A DNA stretch of 64,000 nt from Hominenteromicrobium sp964531265. GTDB lineage: Bacteria; Bacillota; Clostridia; Oscillospirales; Acutalibacteraceae. Shown piece by piece: positions 43,245 to 52,093 of this stretch. The stretch lies in assembly GCA_964531265.1 (NCBI GenBank), contig CAZHDW010000011.1, forward strand, positions 1-64,000, given 5' to 3'. Position 1 is the first letter of the stretch. Each line of letters opens with the position of its first letter. The notes below the pieces were generated by a model. That model saw nothing but the letters and a program-made list of their open reading frames with translations. It did no database searches and had not been told where the DNA came from. The position numbers and the translations under genes were made by a program.

Positions 43245-44576
43245 TTATTTTATGCCCTTGAACAGCTCCCAAAGCTCATTTGACAGAGCCTCGGCACTCT
43301 CTCCGCTTTGATAGCGCTGCGGCATGGTGGTTTGCTCAATGCGCAAGGCGTCATACAGGGCATATATCTTGTTATAATATCCTGCAAACGATGGCTCGCG
43401 AACAGCCGTGGCGGTTTTGTTGACCAAATTCATCGTCTCATACAGGTTCTTGTAGGCCTCGGACTGAAACTCAAAGTCACTTATACCGTCAAAGGAAGCC
43501 TTATTGACGGGCATGTAGCCTGTTTCGACACAGAATTCAAGGTTGCGGTCTGCCTCGGTGAGCCAACGTGCAAATACAGCGGCGGCCTCCGCTTTCTGGT
43601 CAGTAGTCTTCAGAGCACAGAGTCCCACACCTGCCTGAGTGACGAGCAGCTCGGTGCCCTCGGCTGTTGGCGGCGGCAGTATCTGCAAGCCCATCGGCTC
43701 GGAGGTGTTATCAGGGTAGGTGACGGTATCATTGTAATAGAGGATGGACGCGGAGGAACCAAGGCCGGCGATTACCTCTCCGGTCATTACCTGGGTGTTG
43801 GAATAAAGGTCGGAAACAACTATATGTCCCTTGGCTATAGCCTCTGCAAACTGAAGCCAGGATTCCTTAAGTGCTTCATTTTCGAAATCATACCAGCCGT
43901 CGTCGGTGTAAAGGTCATCACAGCCATGCTCCATGGCGTTAAGCTCAACTGCACGTATTGCAAAGTCCAACGCACAGAACGGTTTGCCGCCGGAATACTC
44001 GTAATACTTTTCGGCCGCTTTAAAGAAGCCGTCCCACGTGGACAGACTGTCATATGTTACGCCGGTTGCGCTCGAAAAGCGGTCAAACTGAGTACCGGAG
44101 ATGAAGAGCAGATGAGTTGATTTCGATACCGGGAACACAGACAGCTTGCCGTCAACCATGCCGTCCTCCAGAAAATCTGGCACATAGTTCTCAAGCTCCT
44201 CAGCCGTAAATACCTCCTGCCAGTCGAGCACATTATCCGCACCGAGCTCTTTTACATTGTTGTTGTGGCAGAAGAACAGATCGGGCATGTCCATTGCTCC
44301 CGCATCGCTGTTTTGTGCGGCAAGGAGTTTTTCACCTATCTGGGCCGTGGATGACATCAACGAGACATTGATGATAATGCCCTTCTCCTTGCCGAGTGTA
44401 CGGTTGAATTCCTCGACCAGACGATTCATCGGAGAATCGGCCTGCTCACCGTAGACATGCCACATTGTCAGAGTTACGGGATTCTTGGCGTCAAGCTCTG
44501 TTTTGGCGGAGCACCCCACAAGAAGTGACGCCAGCAGAAGCAGGCAAGCCAGTAGCGCTGCTGCAAATTTTTTCAT
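43245..44576 (-). CDS. solute-binding lipoprotein of ABC transporter family 1
   Basis: 443 residues. Signal peptide with lipobox LLVGC (Cys22), then the sugar-binding fold opening VTLTMWHVYGEQADSPM and later features of the extracellular solute-binding protein family 1 (usually sugars or oligosaccharides). No permease or ATPase gene is near; instead the next gene is a membrane-bound LuxR-type regulator. That pairing suggests a sensing role rather than uptake, or use of a distant permease. GAGGAGG precedes the ATG at 44576. Confidence 0.87.
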   Translation of the reverse strand: MKKFAAALLACLLLLASLLVGCSAKTELDAKNPVTLTMWHVYGEQADSPMNRLVEEFNRTLGKEKGIIINVSLMSSTAQIGEKLLAAQNSDAGAMDMPDLFFCHNNNVKELGADNVLDWQEVFTAEELENYVPDFLEDGMVDGKLSVFPVSKSTHLLFISGTQFDRFSSATGVTYDSLSTWDGFFKAAEKYYEYSGGKPFCALDFAIRAVELNAMEHGCDDLYTDDGWYDFENEALKESWLQFAEAIAKGHIVVSDLYSNTQVMTGEVIAGLGSSASILYYNDTVTYPDNTSEPMGLQILPPPTAEGTELLVTQAGVGLCALKTTDQKAEAAAVFARWLTEADRNLEFCVETGYMPVNKASFDGISDFEFQSEAYKNLYETMNLVNKTATAVREPSFAGYYNKIYALYDALRIEQTTMPQRYQSGESAEALSNELWELFKGIK

Positions 44577-44620
44577 TGTTACTGCCTCCTCAATTAATAA
44601 ACGTGGATGTTCTGTTAATA

Positions 44621-44700
44621 CCCCCCTAAAAACCGTTCAAGAAACGAAAAAAACAAGTTTTTTTCACATTTTCCTATCAATTCGAGGCTTTTTTGGGGGG
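44621..44700. repeat. nested inverted repeats with C6/G6 ends
   Basis: Outer arms cccccctaaaaacc (44621-44634) and ggcttttttgggggg (44686-44700) are imperfect complements; between them gaaaaaaac-aa-gtttttttc (44646-44665) is a perfect 9-bp palindrome. A transcript in the minus direction would carry this as leader of the binding-protein operon. Confidence 0.65.
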
Positions 44701-44797
44701 ACAAATCAAAAGAAATCCCTAAAATAGTATTTGCGAGAGCTTCCGAAGGAGGGTATATAGGTCTTGCCGATGACTGAAATCGAAAGGGGTATCCTAT

Positions 44798-44822
44798 TTG
44801 TGCATGGGTCACTCATGCACAA
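44798..44822. repeat. 25-bp perfect dyad, candidate operator
   Basis: ttgtgcatg (44798-44806), 7-base centre, catgcacaa (44814-44822). Its symmetry suits a dimeric DNA-binding protein; the LuxR-type regulator of the neighbouring operon is a candidate. Confidence 0.5.
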
Positions 44823-44991
44823 AGCACTCTGACCGCATGCCAATGAAGTACAGAGTCCACCCCGTTTATTCTGAAATAATTATAGCGCATAATTTGTCGA
44901 TAGTCAACGAAGACGTGCGCTGTCAAGGCTATAATAGATACACTGGTGTTAAGTGTAAACACTTTACAGCTCTGAGAGAGGAGGCTTGAAA

Positions 44992-45351
44992 ATGGGTGAG
45001 CAAAAAACTGCCACCTACAAGGTCGTTTCCGATGCTGCGGGAACAAGCTTCAAGTTCTACTGTGATCTGTCCGGTGCGTGCGCGTGTACAACAGGCCCGT
45101 ATAAGACGGGAGTGTTGGAGGAGGAGCTTGAGCTTGCATGGGAGAATGAGGGCAAGCGACATTTTAACCTGTGTCACAAGTGCGGCAAGTGGGTAATCTC
45201 GGCCGTGTATAATCCGGAGGTCTTTGAATGTACGGATTGTGCTCCGTTCGAGCATGAGACGGGATATTGTAAATTCTGTGGTTCAAGAGTTGATGAGGAT
45301 GTTCGCTTTTGCCCGGTATGTAAGAAAAAGCTTCATTATGAAGGGAGCTGA
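44992..45351 (+). CDS. zinc-ribbon protein of unknown function
   Basis: 119 residues. The first part has CDLSGACACTTG; the second has three Cys pairs: CHKCGKWV/CTDC, CKFCGSR and CPVCKKK, forming at least two zinc ribbons, the last of the zinc-ribbon_2 style. No membrane segment. AGGAGG lies before the ATG at 44992. Next gene begins after 5 bases and is also zinc-ribbon rich, so the two likely act together. The family with WVISAVYNPEVFECTDCAPF is common in clostridia but has no function known to me. Confidence 0.78.
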   Translation: MGEQKTATYKVVSDAAGTSFKFYCDLSGACACTTGPYKTGVLEEELELAWENEGKRHFNLCHKCGKWVISAVYNPEVFECTDCAPFEHETGYCKFCGSRVDEDVRFCPVCKKKLHYEGS

Positions 45352-45356
45352 TCCGA

Positions 45357-45638
45357 TTGACAGTAAAGGCAAAAATAGATTGGCTTGAAGAGTGTGGGTA
45401 CGGCCCAAAGGTCATGAAACGCATCAGGGTTTGTCCGAACTGCGGCACAGTTATGCAGGAGAAGCATTCGGCGTGTCCGGAGTGCGGAATGAGGCTTCTC
45501 GGAAAGACGCTCTATGACCGTTACAGGGAGAGGCATCTATGCTGTGACAGATGCGGTACGGTACTTGCCCCGGATTCACGATTCTGTCCGCACTGCGGAA
45601 GACAATTGTATCTTACGGTGTCCGCCGCCGCAAGATGA
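45357..45638 (+). CDS. zinc-ribbon protein with four Cys pairs
   Basis: 93 residues, TTG start at 45357 after GGGAG. Four Cys-x-x-Cys pairs (CPNCG, CPECG, CDRCG, CPHCG) form two zinc ribbons separated by a basic segment (YDRYRERH). Cytoplasmic. A partner or adaptor role is inferred only from the neighbours. Confidence 0.72.
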   Translation: MTVKAKIDWLEECGYGPKVMKRIRVCPNCGTVMQEKHSACPECGMRLLGKTLYDRYRERHLCCDRCGTVLAPDSRFCPHCGRQLYLTVSAAAR

Positions 45639-45676
45639 TAGAGATATCACAAAGTGTTAAGTAGAGGAGTACAGAT

Positions 45677-47173
45677 ATGAAAATGAAGAGAATTGCTGCC
45701 ATGCTGCTTGCAACTGTGCTGATAATGACAATGAGCGCGTGCAGTAAAGGAAATGACACTGCTGACGAGTCATCCGTGCCTTCGTCGGACACTTCCTCAG
45801 AGGCGACAGATGAATCCAGTGAGGGATCTGAAAGCGTCGGCAAAGAAAAGGTGATAAATACCACTATGTGGGATTTGACCTACGATGAGGCTGACGGCTG
45901 GGATTATGACCCCGATAAAAATTTCTCAGAGGGTGATGATTACGCAAATTTGACAATTCGCATACCCGAAGAGGATGACGAGAATTATGATTACCTGAAT
46001 GTTTATATTCAGGCAAATGTTACCACGCCGTATAATTTCCGCGATGATCTGGTGGAACTCGGTTTTGACGAGTATGAGTATGAGGTCAACCATGTATATG
46101 AGCTGACAAATCTCGGCGGAATCGATTGTGTGTCAACGGAAAGAGAGGCATGGGGCTCTACGCTGAGACAGTATCTCGGCCGTGATGAGGCTTCAAGCGT
46201 AACGGTTACTCTGGAGATCGTCGGTGACTGCTCTGATGAGCGTCTCGATAAGCTGCTGTCCGGCCTTACCTTTAAAACGGATGATATAGGAAATGAGGAC
46301 GGCCCGTGGTATTGGGAGGGCGAGCCATTTTTCGGACAGGGAAATCAGGTTGATGTAGGTGGTTATACACTTACAAGCACATGGGTGCCCTTTGAAGAAA
46401 GTCTGTGTACACATGAGATCTTTGAAAATGTCGGCAAGGTCTATGGCGAAGTGGCATATGTCCTGGTTGACGGAGCCTTGAAGCAGTTTGCATATGACGG
46501 TGAGTCCTTTACATATCCTGTGGATATACCTCTGGATGAGAAGTATGCATATATGAGCCTTGATTATAGCGGAAATCTCTGGCTGTCGGACTTCGGTTGT
46601 CCGCTGACGGAGGTAACGAACGGCGAGGCAGTGGCTTCCTACGATGATTTTGATTATGTCGTAATGGATCCTATCGGCACATGGGGAATAAGCTGGTTTA
46701 CATCCCAAGACTGCGAGATGTTTGCTCTGGGTGGCGATGAGCCGTCAGTGATGCCGATAACCTTTGCTGAGCTCAGTACCGTCAATGAGATATTTATTGA
46801 CGACAATAACATTTATGTATGCGGTTTTGCTGCCGATGACAGTGGCCACAAGGTGTTCGTCTATGACTATGATTTCAATTTGAAGCTGACACTTGATAGT
46901 GAGGACGAATCCGGCCTCGGAAGCATTACATATGTTGCAGAGACTGAAAACGGCTTTATTGCTCTGGACGGCAATATGAGAGAGGTCGTTCTTTGGGATA
47001 AGAGCGGCAGCTATATCGGCGCTGCGGACGATGAGGAATTGTTCGGAACCGATTATCCGTGGTTCTGCGGGGCTTGTGAGCTTGATGACGGCAGTTTCAT
47101 GGTATTTATGACCGATAAGAGAGCCGATAAATCCGCAACTGAGCTTCTTGCATTCAAACTCAGCGGATTCTAA
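45677..47173 (+). CDS. lipoprotein with probable beta-propeller C-terminus
   Basis: 498 residues with lipobox TMSAC (Cys22) and a Ser/Asp/Glu-rich linker (25-55). The C-terminal 250 residues show repeated strands with patterns such as NLWLSDFG, NIYVCGFAADD and GFIALDGNMREVVLWDKSG, typical of beta-propeller blades. The N-terminal third (IRIPEEDDENYDYLNVYI) is an unassigned domain. Anchored outside the cell. No enzyme motif seen. The next gene is another lipoprotein 28 bases on. Confidence 0.78.
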   Translation: MKMKRIAAMLLATVLIMTMSACSKGNDTADESSVPSSDTSSEATDESSEGSESVGKEKVINTTMWDLTYDEADGWDYDPDKNFSEGDDYANLTIRIPEEDDENYDYLNVYIQANVTTPYNFRDDLVELGFDEYEYEVNHVYELTNLGGIDCVSTEREAWGSTLRQYLGRDEASSVTVTLEIVGDCSDERLDKLLSGLTFKTDDIGNEDGPWYWEGEPFFGQGNQVDVGGYTLTSTWVPFEESLCTHEIFENVGKVYGEVAYVLVDGALKQFAYDGESFTYPVDIPLDEKYAYMSLDYSGNLWLSDFGCPLTEVTNGEAVASYDDFDYVVMDPIGTWGISWFTSQDCEMFALGGDEPSVMPITFAELSTVNEIFIDDNNIYVCGFAADDSGHKVFVYDYDFNLKLTLDSEDESGLGSITYVAETENGFIALDGNMREVVLWDKSGSYIGAADDEELFGTDYPWFCGACELDDGSFMVFMTDKRADKSATELLAFKLSGF

Positions 47174-47201
47174 ATATGATGCACCTAAAGGGGATGCTGT
47201 A

Positions 47202-48362
47202 ATGGAATTAAAGATAAAGAGCATTATATGTACAGCTTTGGCGCTGATAATGACGCTGAGCATTTGTGCGTGCGGACGTCAGCCAAAGGAGCCCGATGCT
47301 TCGAGCAGCACTGTTGATATCTCCGCCTTCGAGAAGAATACCGAAATCTCGGAAAGCAGCGCTGTTGAGGCGGATGAAAGCAGTGAGAGCGCTGCAACTG
47401 CGATCGGTGTTCAGAAATTTACAAACGACGCAGGAACATCGATAGATGTTCTGCGTGAAGAGATAGGCGGTACTGCGGCGCAGTTCGGAGTTGCATACAT
47501 AGGATATTTCGATTCCGAGGTAGCCGGTGAGACCGGGATTGATCTCAGTCAGTGGTTTTCATCCGCGGCAAGTCCGCTGAACAGCTATTATCCATTTGTC
47601 TCGGAGATAGATGCCGCACACACCGTGGGCAGTGACGGCGACATGTTCTGCATTATCGCAAAGGATTATGAAGCATCTGTCGAGGTTCGGGACACCGGCA
47701 GCGATGAGGTTCTGTATTACGCCGAAAACGGCGACCCCATTCTAATCCTTAGCAATATGGATGTCGTTGTTACCGTGACTGCTGCCGATGGCTCGGCATA
47801 TCACTGGGAGCCGGAACTGGATGAATCCGGATATCCGCAGCTTCTCATAGGTGATGAGCGCGAGATCATATTCATGGACTTCACCTGTACCGAGCCGCTC
47901 AACAGTTTTGACGCAGATAGCCTGCTGGATGAGGGTTGGCTTGGCATGAGCGATATCGGGCTTGCAAATGACCGATACGGACTGAATTGGTGGTTTGACA
48001 GTGCCGATGGCGATAGCAGCTATTGCTTAAGCTTCTATCTTGAAGAAAACGGCAATTACGACGGCGAGGTTCTGCTTGAGTGTTACGATTCGGATAATAC
48101 AATGTGTGCGCACTGGCAGGGTTACTGGAGAATCGAGACAGAGCTCGACCGTCCCAGTATTATCTACATGGATATGGAATTTATCGGCGGTGAGGGCATG
48201 GCGTCATCCGAAGTGCCTGAGATCATAGCAGGCTCATATTGGGCGATGATACATCCCTCCGGTGAGAGCTTGCTGCTTGCTGTTGAAGACTTTTATGCGC
48301 CGCTTTTGCCGATGCTTTCATACGATATGCCAACGGCAGAATTCAGCTTGGATGTCTATTGA
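47202..48362 (+). CDS. lipoprotein of unknown function
   Basis: 386 residues. ATG 47202 (AAAGGGG upstream) gives a signal peptide with lipobox ICAC (Cys24); the longer frame overlaps the previous gene and lacks a site. A Ser/Glu-rich linker (30-60) is followed by two beta-rich domains; the second (about 240-330) has GDSSYCLSFYLEENGNYDGE and a lipocalin-like feel similar to the tail of the secreted protein at 1297. No catalytic motif recognised. Confidence 0.75.
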   Translation: MELKIKSIICTALALIMTLSICACGRQPKEPDASSSTVDISAFEKNTEISESSAVEADESSESAATAIGVQKFTNDAGTSIDVLREEIGGTAAQFGVAYIGYFDSEVAGETGIDLSQWFSSAASPLNSYYPFVSEIDAAHTVGSDGDMFCIIAKDYEASVEVRDTGSDEVLYYAENGDPILILSNMDVVVTVTAADGSAYHWEPELDESGYPQLLIGDEREIIFMDFTCTEPLNSFDADSLLDEGWLGMSDIGLANDRYGLNWWFDSADGDSSYCLSFYLEENGNYDGEVLLECYDSDNTMCAHWQGYWRIETELDRPSIIYMDMEFIGGEGMASSEVPEIIAGSYWAMIHPSGESLLLAVEDFYAPLLPMLSYDMPTAEFSLDVY

Positions 48363-48398
48363 TCGGAAATTTCAAATTAGCGAAAGGAAAGAGAGGAT

Positions 48399-49877
48399 AT
48401 GAAAAACTTAAAAAAATTGACTTTACTGCATTCGAACGATATGCATGGCGATTTTTTGGCCGAAAAGGTGGATGGAGATCTTGTCGGTGGCGTATCCCTC
48501 CTTTCGGGTTATGTGAATAAGGTCAGAAACGAAGAGAAAAACGTTATATATGCCATAGCCGGAGACATGTTCCGCGGCTCGATAATCGATTCGGAATACA
48601 AGGGAATGTCCACTATCGGCATTATGAATCTTCTCGGCCCCGATGTTGTCACCATCGGCAATCATGAGGTGGATTATGGCCTTTCTCATCTGCTGTTTCT
48701 GGAAAAATGTGCAAATTTCCCGATAATAAATGCGAATTTCCATATCAAAACCAATCGCAAGCGCATGTTCCAGCCGTACTACATAGCAAATATCGACGGT
48801 ATGAAGATATTGTTTATCGGAATTATAACCGATTCCGTGCTCTCGCAGACAAAGGCGGACGACATGATTGGCTCCTTTGTTGATATCGGCGAAGCAGCGG
48901 AGGAGGTGGGCAATATCTGTAATGCTTATAATGCGATAGATATCGACTTCACCGTTCTTTTGACGCATATAGGATTTGAAGAGGACAAGAAGCTCGCGGC
49001 TATGCTTGACCCGGCATGGGGAGTGGATGTGATAGTTGGCGGCCATTCGCATACATTTATAACAGAGCCTGCGAAGGTGAATGATATCTACATCGTTCAG
49101 GCCGGAACGGGAACGGATCAGATCGGCCGCTTTGATATCCTGATCGATACGGACAAGAACGCACTGGACAGCTTCAAATGGGAAGCGATACCGATAAATG
49201 CATCGACCTGCCCACGTGATCCCGAAATGGAGGAATATATCCTTCATTTCAAGTCTCAGACTGATAAGAAATACGACAGGATCGTTACTCGATTTGCTTC
49301 CGAGCTGACACATCCGGCACGAAATCGCGAAACGGCACTTGGTAATCTGTTTGCGGACATCCTTAGGGATTCCTTTGGAATAGATATCATGTTTATGGGA
49401 TCAGGAGCAATAAGAAACGAAAAGCTCGGCCCGGTCGTGCGCTATGCCGATCTTATCGAGTGCCTTGCGTATGACGATGCGATATATATGCTTACGGTTA
49501 CCGGAGCACAGCTTGAAAGGATGCTGAAATATGTAATGCGAGATGAGGCGTTTCAGGGGGATCATACGGAATTCTATCAGTTTTCTCATGGCATACATAT
49601 GGTGTGGTCGAGAAAGGAGCAGCGCTTCAAGGAGCTGAGCTTCGAGGGAAAGCAGATTGAGCCCGATAAGCTCTATAGGGTAGCGCTTCCGAATTATCAC
49701 TATCAGAGCATGGCCGAATTTCTCAATATTACGGTGGAGGAGATCGAACAGAACGAAAAAATACGCGTTCTGGCCACATCCTACCGCAATGTGGTTGAGG
49801 AATACCTTATGAAGCATCAGCACCTTTCACGCGAGGTAGAGGGAAGACTTGTGGTGCTGAATGATTTGGACACATAA
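48399..49877 (+). CDS. cytoplasmic 5'-nucleotidase/2',3'-cyclic phosphodiesterase-like enzyme
   Basis: 492 residues, two domains of the UshA/YfkN family. N-terminal metallophosphatase motifs: LLHSNDMHGD, AGDMFRGS, IGNHEVDYG, LLTHIGFE and VGGHSHTF, giving a full di-metal site. C-terminal 5'-nucleotidase domain holds GSGAIRNEKLGPV and the ligand region YQFSHGIHMVW. Most family members are exported; this one has no signal peptide, so it is probably cytoplasmic. Good GAAAGGAAAGAG site. It is placed between lipoproteins and the SPFH group. Confidence 0.9.
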   Translation: MKNLKKLTLLHSNDMHGDFLAEKVDGDLVGGVSLLSGYVNKVRNEEKNVIYAIAGDMFRGSIIDSEYKGMSTIGIMNLLGPDVVTIGNHEVDYGLSHLLFLEKCANFPIINANFHIKTNRKRMFQPYYIANIDGMKILFIGIITDSVLSQTKADDMIGSFVDIGEAAEEVGNICNAYNAIDIDFTVLLTHIGFEEDKKLAAMLDPAWGVDVIVGGHSHTFITEPAKVNDIYIVQAGTGTDQIGRFDILIDTDKNALDSFKWEAIPINASTCPRDPEMEEYILHFKSQTDKKYDRIVTRFASELTHPARNRETALGNLFADILRDSFGIDIMFMGSGAIRNEKLGPVVRYADLIECLAYDDAIYMLTVTGAQLERMLKYVMRDEAFQGDHTEFYQFSHGIHMVWSRKEQRFKELSFEGKQIEPDKLYRVALPNYHYQSMAEFLNITVEEIEQNEKIRVLATSYRNVVEEYLMKHQHLSREVEGRLVVLNDLDT

Positions 49878-49941
49878 ATTATTAGGATTATCTTCGGCAT
49901 GATGCCGGAAAAGATATTATTGAGTGAAAGGAGTCATCATT

Positions 49942-51258
49942 ATGGGACTTATTAAAGCAGGAATCGGAGCACTCGGCGGAACATTGGCCGATCAGTGGAA
50001 GGAATATTTCTACTGTGAGGCATTGCCCAAGGATGTCCTGATGCGCAAAGGCGAGAAGCGTGTCAGCGGACGCTCCTCAAACACAAGGGGTAATGATAAC
50101 ATTATCTCAAACGGCTCCGGTATTGCTGTCGCGGACGGCCAGTGCATGATCATAGTGGAGCAGGGCAAGGTCGTGGAGGTTTGCGCAGAGCCCGGTGAAT
50201 TCACATATGATACATCGACAGAGCCGTCGATTTTTGCCGGAAGTCTCGGAGAGAGTATTAAGCAGACCTTCTCCACCATCGGTAAGCGCTTTGCCTACGG
50301 CGGCGATACCGCCAAGGATCAGCGCGTGTATTATTTCAACACCAAGGAACTGGTCGATAACAAGTTCGGTACACCGAATCCCATTCCGTTCAGAGTGGTT
50401 GACTCGAAGATCGGTCTGGATATAGATGTATCAGTACGCTGCTCCGGTGTATATTCCTACAGAATTGCAGATCCGCTGCTGTTCTACACAAACGTCTGCG
50501 GCAATGTAACAAATGAGTATACACGTGATGAGTTGGACAGTCAGCTCAAAACTGAGTTTATCAGCGCTTTGCAGCCTGCGTTCGGAAAGCTTTCCGATTT
50601 GGAAATGCGCCCGAATCAGATTCCTACCCACACAACAGAGCTTGAAGAGGCAATGAATACTTCTCTCTCCGCTAAGTGGGGAGAGCTTCGTGGATTGCAG
50701 GTAGTCAGCATTGCACTTGGCTCCGTTACACTTCCGGAAGAGGATTCCGCAATGATAAAGCAGGCGCAGCGCACAGCTATTATGCGTGACCCGACAATGG
50801 CTGCCGCTACGCTTGTGGGTGCACAGGCCGACGCAATGAAGGCTGCTGCTTCCAACAGTGCCGGCGCAATGACGGGCTTTATGGGCATGGGTATGGCTAT
50901 GAATCAGGGTGGCATGAATGCACAAAATCTGTTTGCCATGGGCCAGCAGCAACAGCAGGCTCAGCAGCAGACGGCAGCCCCTGTCGGAGATACATGGAAG
51001 TGCTCCTGCGGTGCTACTGCAACAGGCAACTTCTGCCCGGAATGCGGTACAAAAAAGCCTGCCGATACCGATGGCTGGACCTGCTCCTGCGGAACTGTAA
51101 ATAAGGGCAAGTTCTGCCAGAATTGCGGAACAAAGAAGCCTGCCGGTGTGCCGCAGTATCGCTGCGATAAGTGCGGCTGGGAGCCTGAAAAGGGAACCAA
51201 TCCGCCGAAGTTCTGCCCGGAGTGCGGCGATCCGTTTGATAACGGCGACATCGTATGA
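49942..51258 (+). CDS. SPFH-domain protein with three C-terminal zinc ribbons (YdjI-like)
   Basis: 438 residues. The N-terminal 300 residues are the SPFH/virion-core-like domain (ADQWKEYFYCEALPKDVLM start, VAEP-like CAEPGEFTYD, GLDIDVSVRCSGVYSYRI). A Gln/Met-rich linker leads to CSCG..CPECG, CSCG..CQNCG and CDKCG..CPECG ribbons. In Bacillus subtilis YdjI of this family works with YdjG, YdjH and PspA in envelope-stress response; YdjG-like and YdjH-like genes follow here. ATG 49942 is chosen over 49924, which precedes the AAAGGAG site. Confidence 0.9.
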   Translation: MGLIKAGIGALGGTLADQWKEYFYCEALPKDVLMRKGEKRVSGRSSNTRGNDNIISNGSGIAVADGQCMIIVEQGKVVEVCAEPGEFTYDTSTEPSIFAGSLGESIKQTFSTIGKRFAYGGDTAKDQRVYYFNTKELVDNKFGTPNPIPFRVVDSKIGLDIDVSVRCSGVYSYRIADPLLFYTNVCGNVTNEYTRDELDSQLKTEFISALQPAFGKLSDLEMRPNQIPTHTTELEEAMNTSLSAKWGELRGLQVVSIALGSVTLPEEDSAMIKQAQRTAIMRDPTMAAATLVGAQADAMKAAASNSAGAMTGFMGMGMAMNQGGMNAQNLFAMGQQQQQAQQQTAAPVGDTWKCSCGATATGNFCPECGTKKPADTDGWTCSCGTVNKGKFCQNCGTKKPAGVPQYRCDKCGWEPEKGTNPPKFCPECGDPFDNGDIV

Positions 51259-51272
51259 TAGGAGAGTAGAAA

Positions 51273-52085
51273 ATGGGATTGTTTGATAAGAAATACTGCG
51301 ATATATGCGGTGAAAAAATCGGCTTGCTCGGTAACAGAAAGCTGGAAGACGGCAATCTCTGTAAGGATTGTGCCAAAAAGCTTTCACCCTTCTTCAATGA
51401 AAGACGTCATTCAACGGTGAATGAAATCAAAGAGCAGCTGGCTTACAGGGAAGAAAATGCTGTGCAGCTCGAAAGCTTTCATCCCGACCGCAGCTATGGC
51501 CGCTCCAAGAAGATATATGTTGATACCAATGCAAGAAAGCTCATTATAACCTATTACAGCGACTGGAAGAACGAAAATCCCGACCTGATCTCCTTTGACC
51601 AGATCAAGAATGTGCAGTCCTCCATCGATGAGAGCAGGCACGAGCTGTATTATAAGGACAGCGAGGGAAACAACAAGAGCTATTCTCCGCCGAGATACGA
51701 ATATGAGTATTCGTTCATAATCAAGCTCTTTGTCGATTCACCGTGGTTCGATGAGATCAAGGTCGAGATAAGCGGAAATCCCGGGCCGGACAGCCCCTAT
51801 TCCGCTGAGTATCGCGACTGCGAGTATCAGGTGAAGGAGATCACTGATATGCTTCTGAATCGTGCTCCGACTGCCTATGCTCCCACTGTTACGGAGACCG
51901 TTGCACCTGCTGCTAACACATGGACCTGCTCCTGCGGTGCGACAAACAGCGGCAAGTTCTGCTCATCCTGCGGAAATCCGAAGCCTGAGAAGCTTGTACG
52001 CTTCTGCACTAACTGCGGCTGGAAAAATCCCGATCCGTCCAATGCGCCGAAGTTCTGCCCGGAATGCGGTAACAGACTCGGCTGA
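51273..52085 (+). CDS. DUF4428-type protein with zinc ribbons at both ends
   Basis: 270 residues. The start GLFDKKYCDICGEKIGLLGNR is the DUF4428 treble-clef (CDICG..CKDC). The middle is a PH-like/GRAM-like beta domain (about 55-185) in which IYVDTNARKLIITYY and IKNVQ are seen. The end has CSCGATNSGKFCSSCG and CTNCGWKN..CPECG, very like the ribbons of the preceding SPFH protein, so the two probably share a partner. It follows by 14 bases. Confidence 0.82.
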   Translation: MGLFDKKYCDICGEKIGLLGNRKLEDGNLCKDCAKKLSPFFNERRHSTVNEIKEQLAYREENAVQLESFHPDRSYGRSKKIYVDTNARKLIITYYSDWKNENPDLISFDQIKNVQSSIDESRHELYYKDSEGNNKSYSPPRYEYEYSFIIKLFVDSPWFDEIKVEISGNPGPDSPYSAEYRDCEYQVKEITDMLLNRAPTAYAPTVTETVAPAANTWTCSCGATNSGKFCSSCGNPKPEKLVRFCTNCGWKNPDPSNAPKFCPECGNRLG

Positions 52086-52093
52086 GTGCATAT

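Larger units (their letters stand above)
44577..44991. other. 415-bp divergent intergenic region
   Basis: No gene seen. It contains nested inverted repeats (44621-44700), a 25-bp dyad (44798-44822), and a TATAAT (44930-44935) before the zinc-ribbon gene. A consensus -35 box at proper distance was not found for either direction. Confidence 0.7.

Noticed and set aside
48423..49313. 296-codon minus-strand frame opposite the 5'-nucleotidase gene
   Set aside because: The plus-strand enzyme carries all family motifs; the antisense translation shows none.
49886..49915. Imperfect hairpin before the SPFH gene
   Set aside because: The stem (ttcggc / gccggaa) is short with a bulge and no T tract; too weak to call a terminator.
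50431..51387. 318-codon minus-strand frame over the SPFH gene
   Set aside because: Composition (Cys, His, Arg-rich) mirrors the zinc-ribbon codons on the other strand; no independent evidence.
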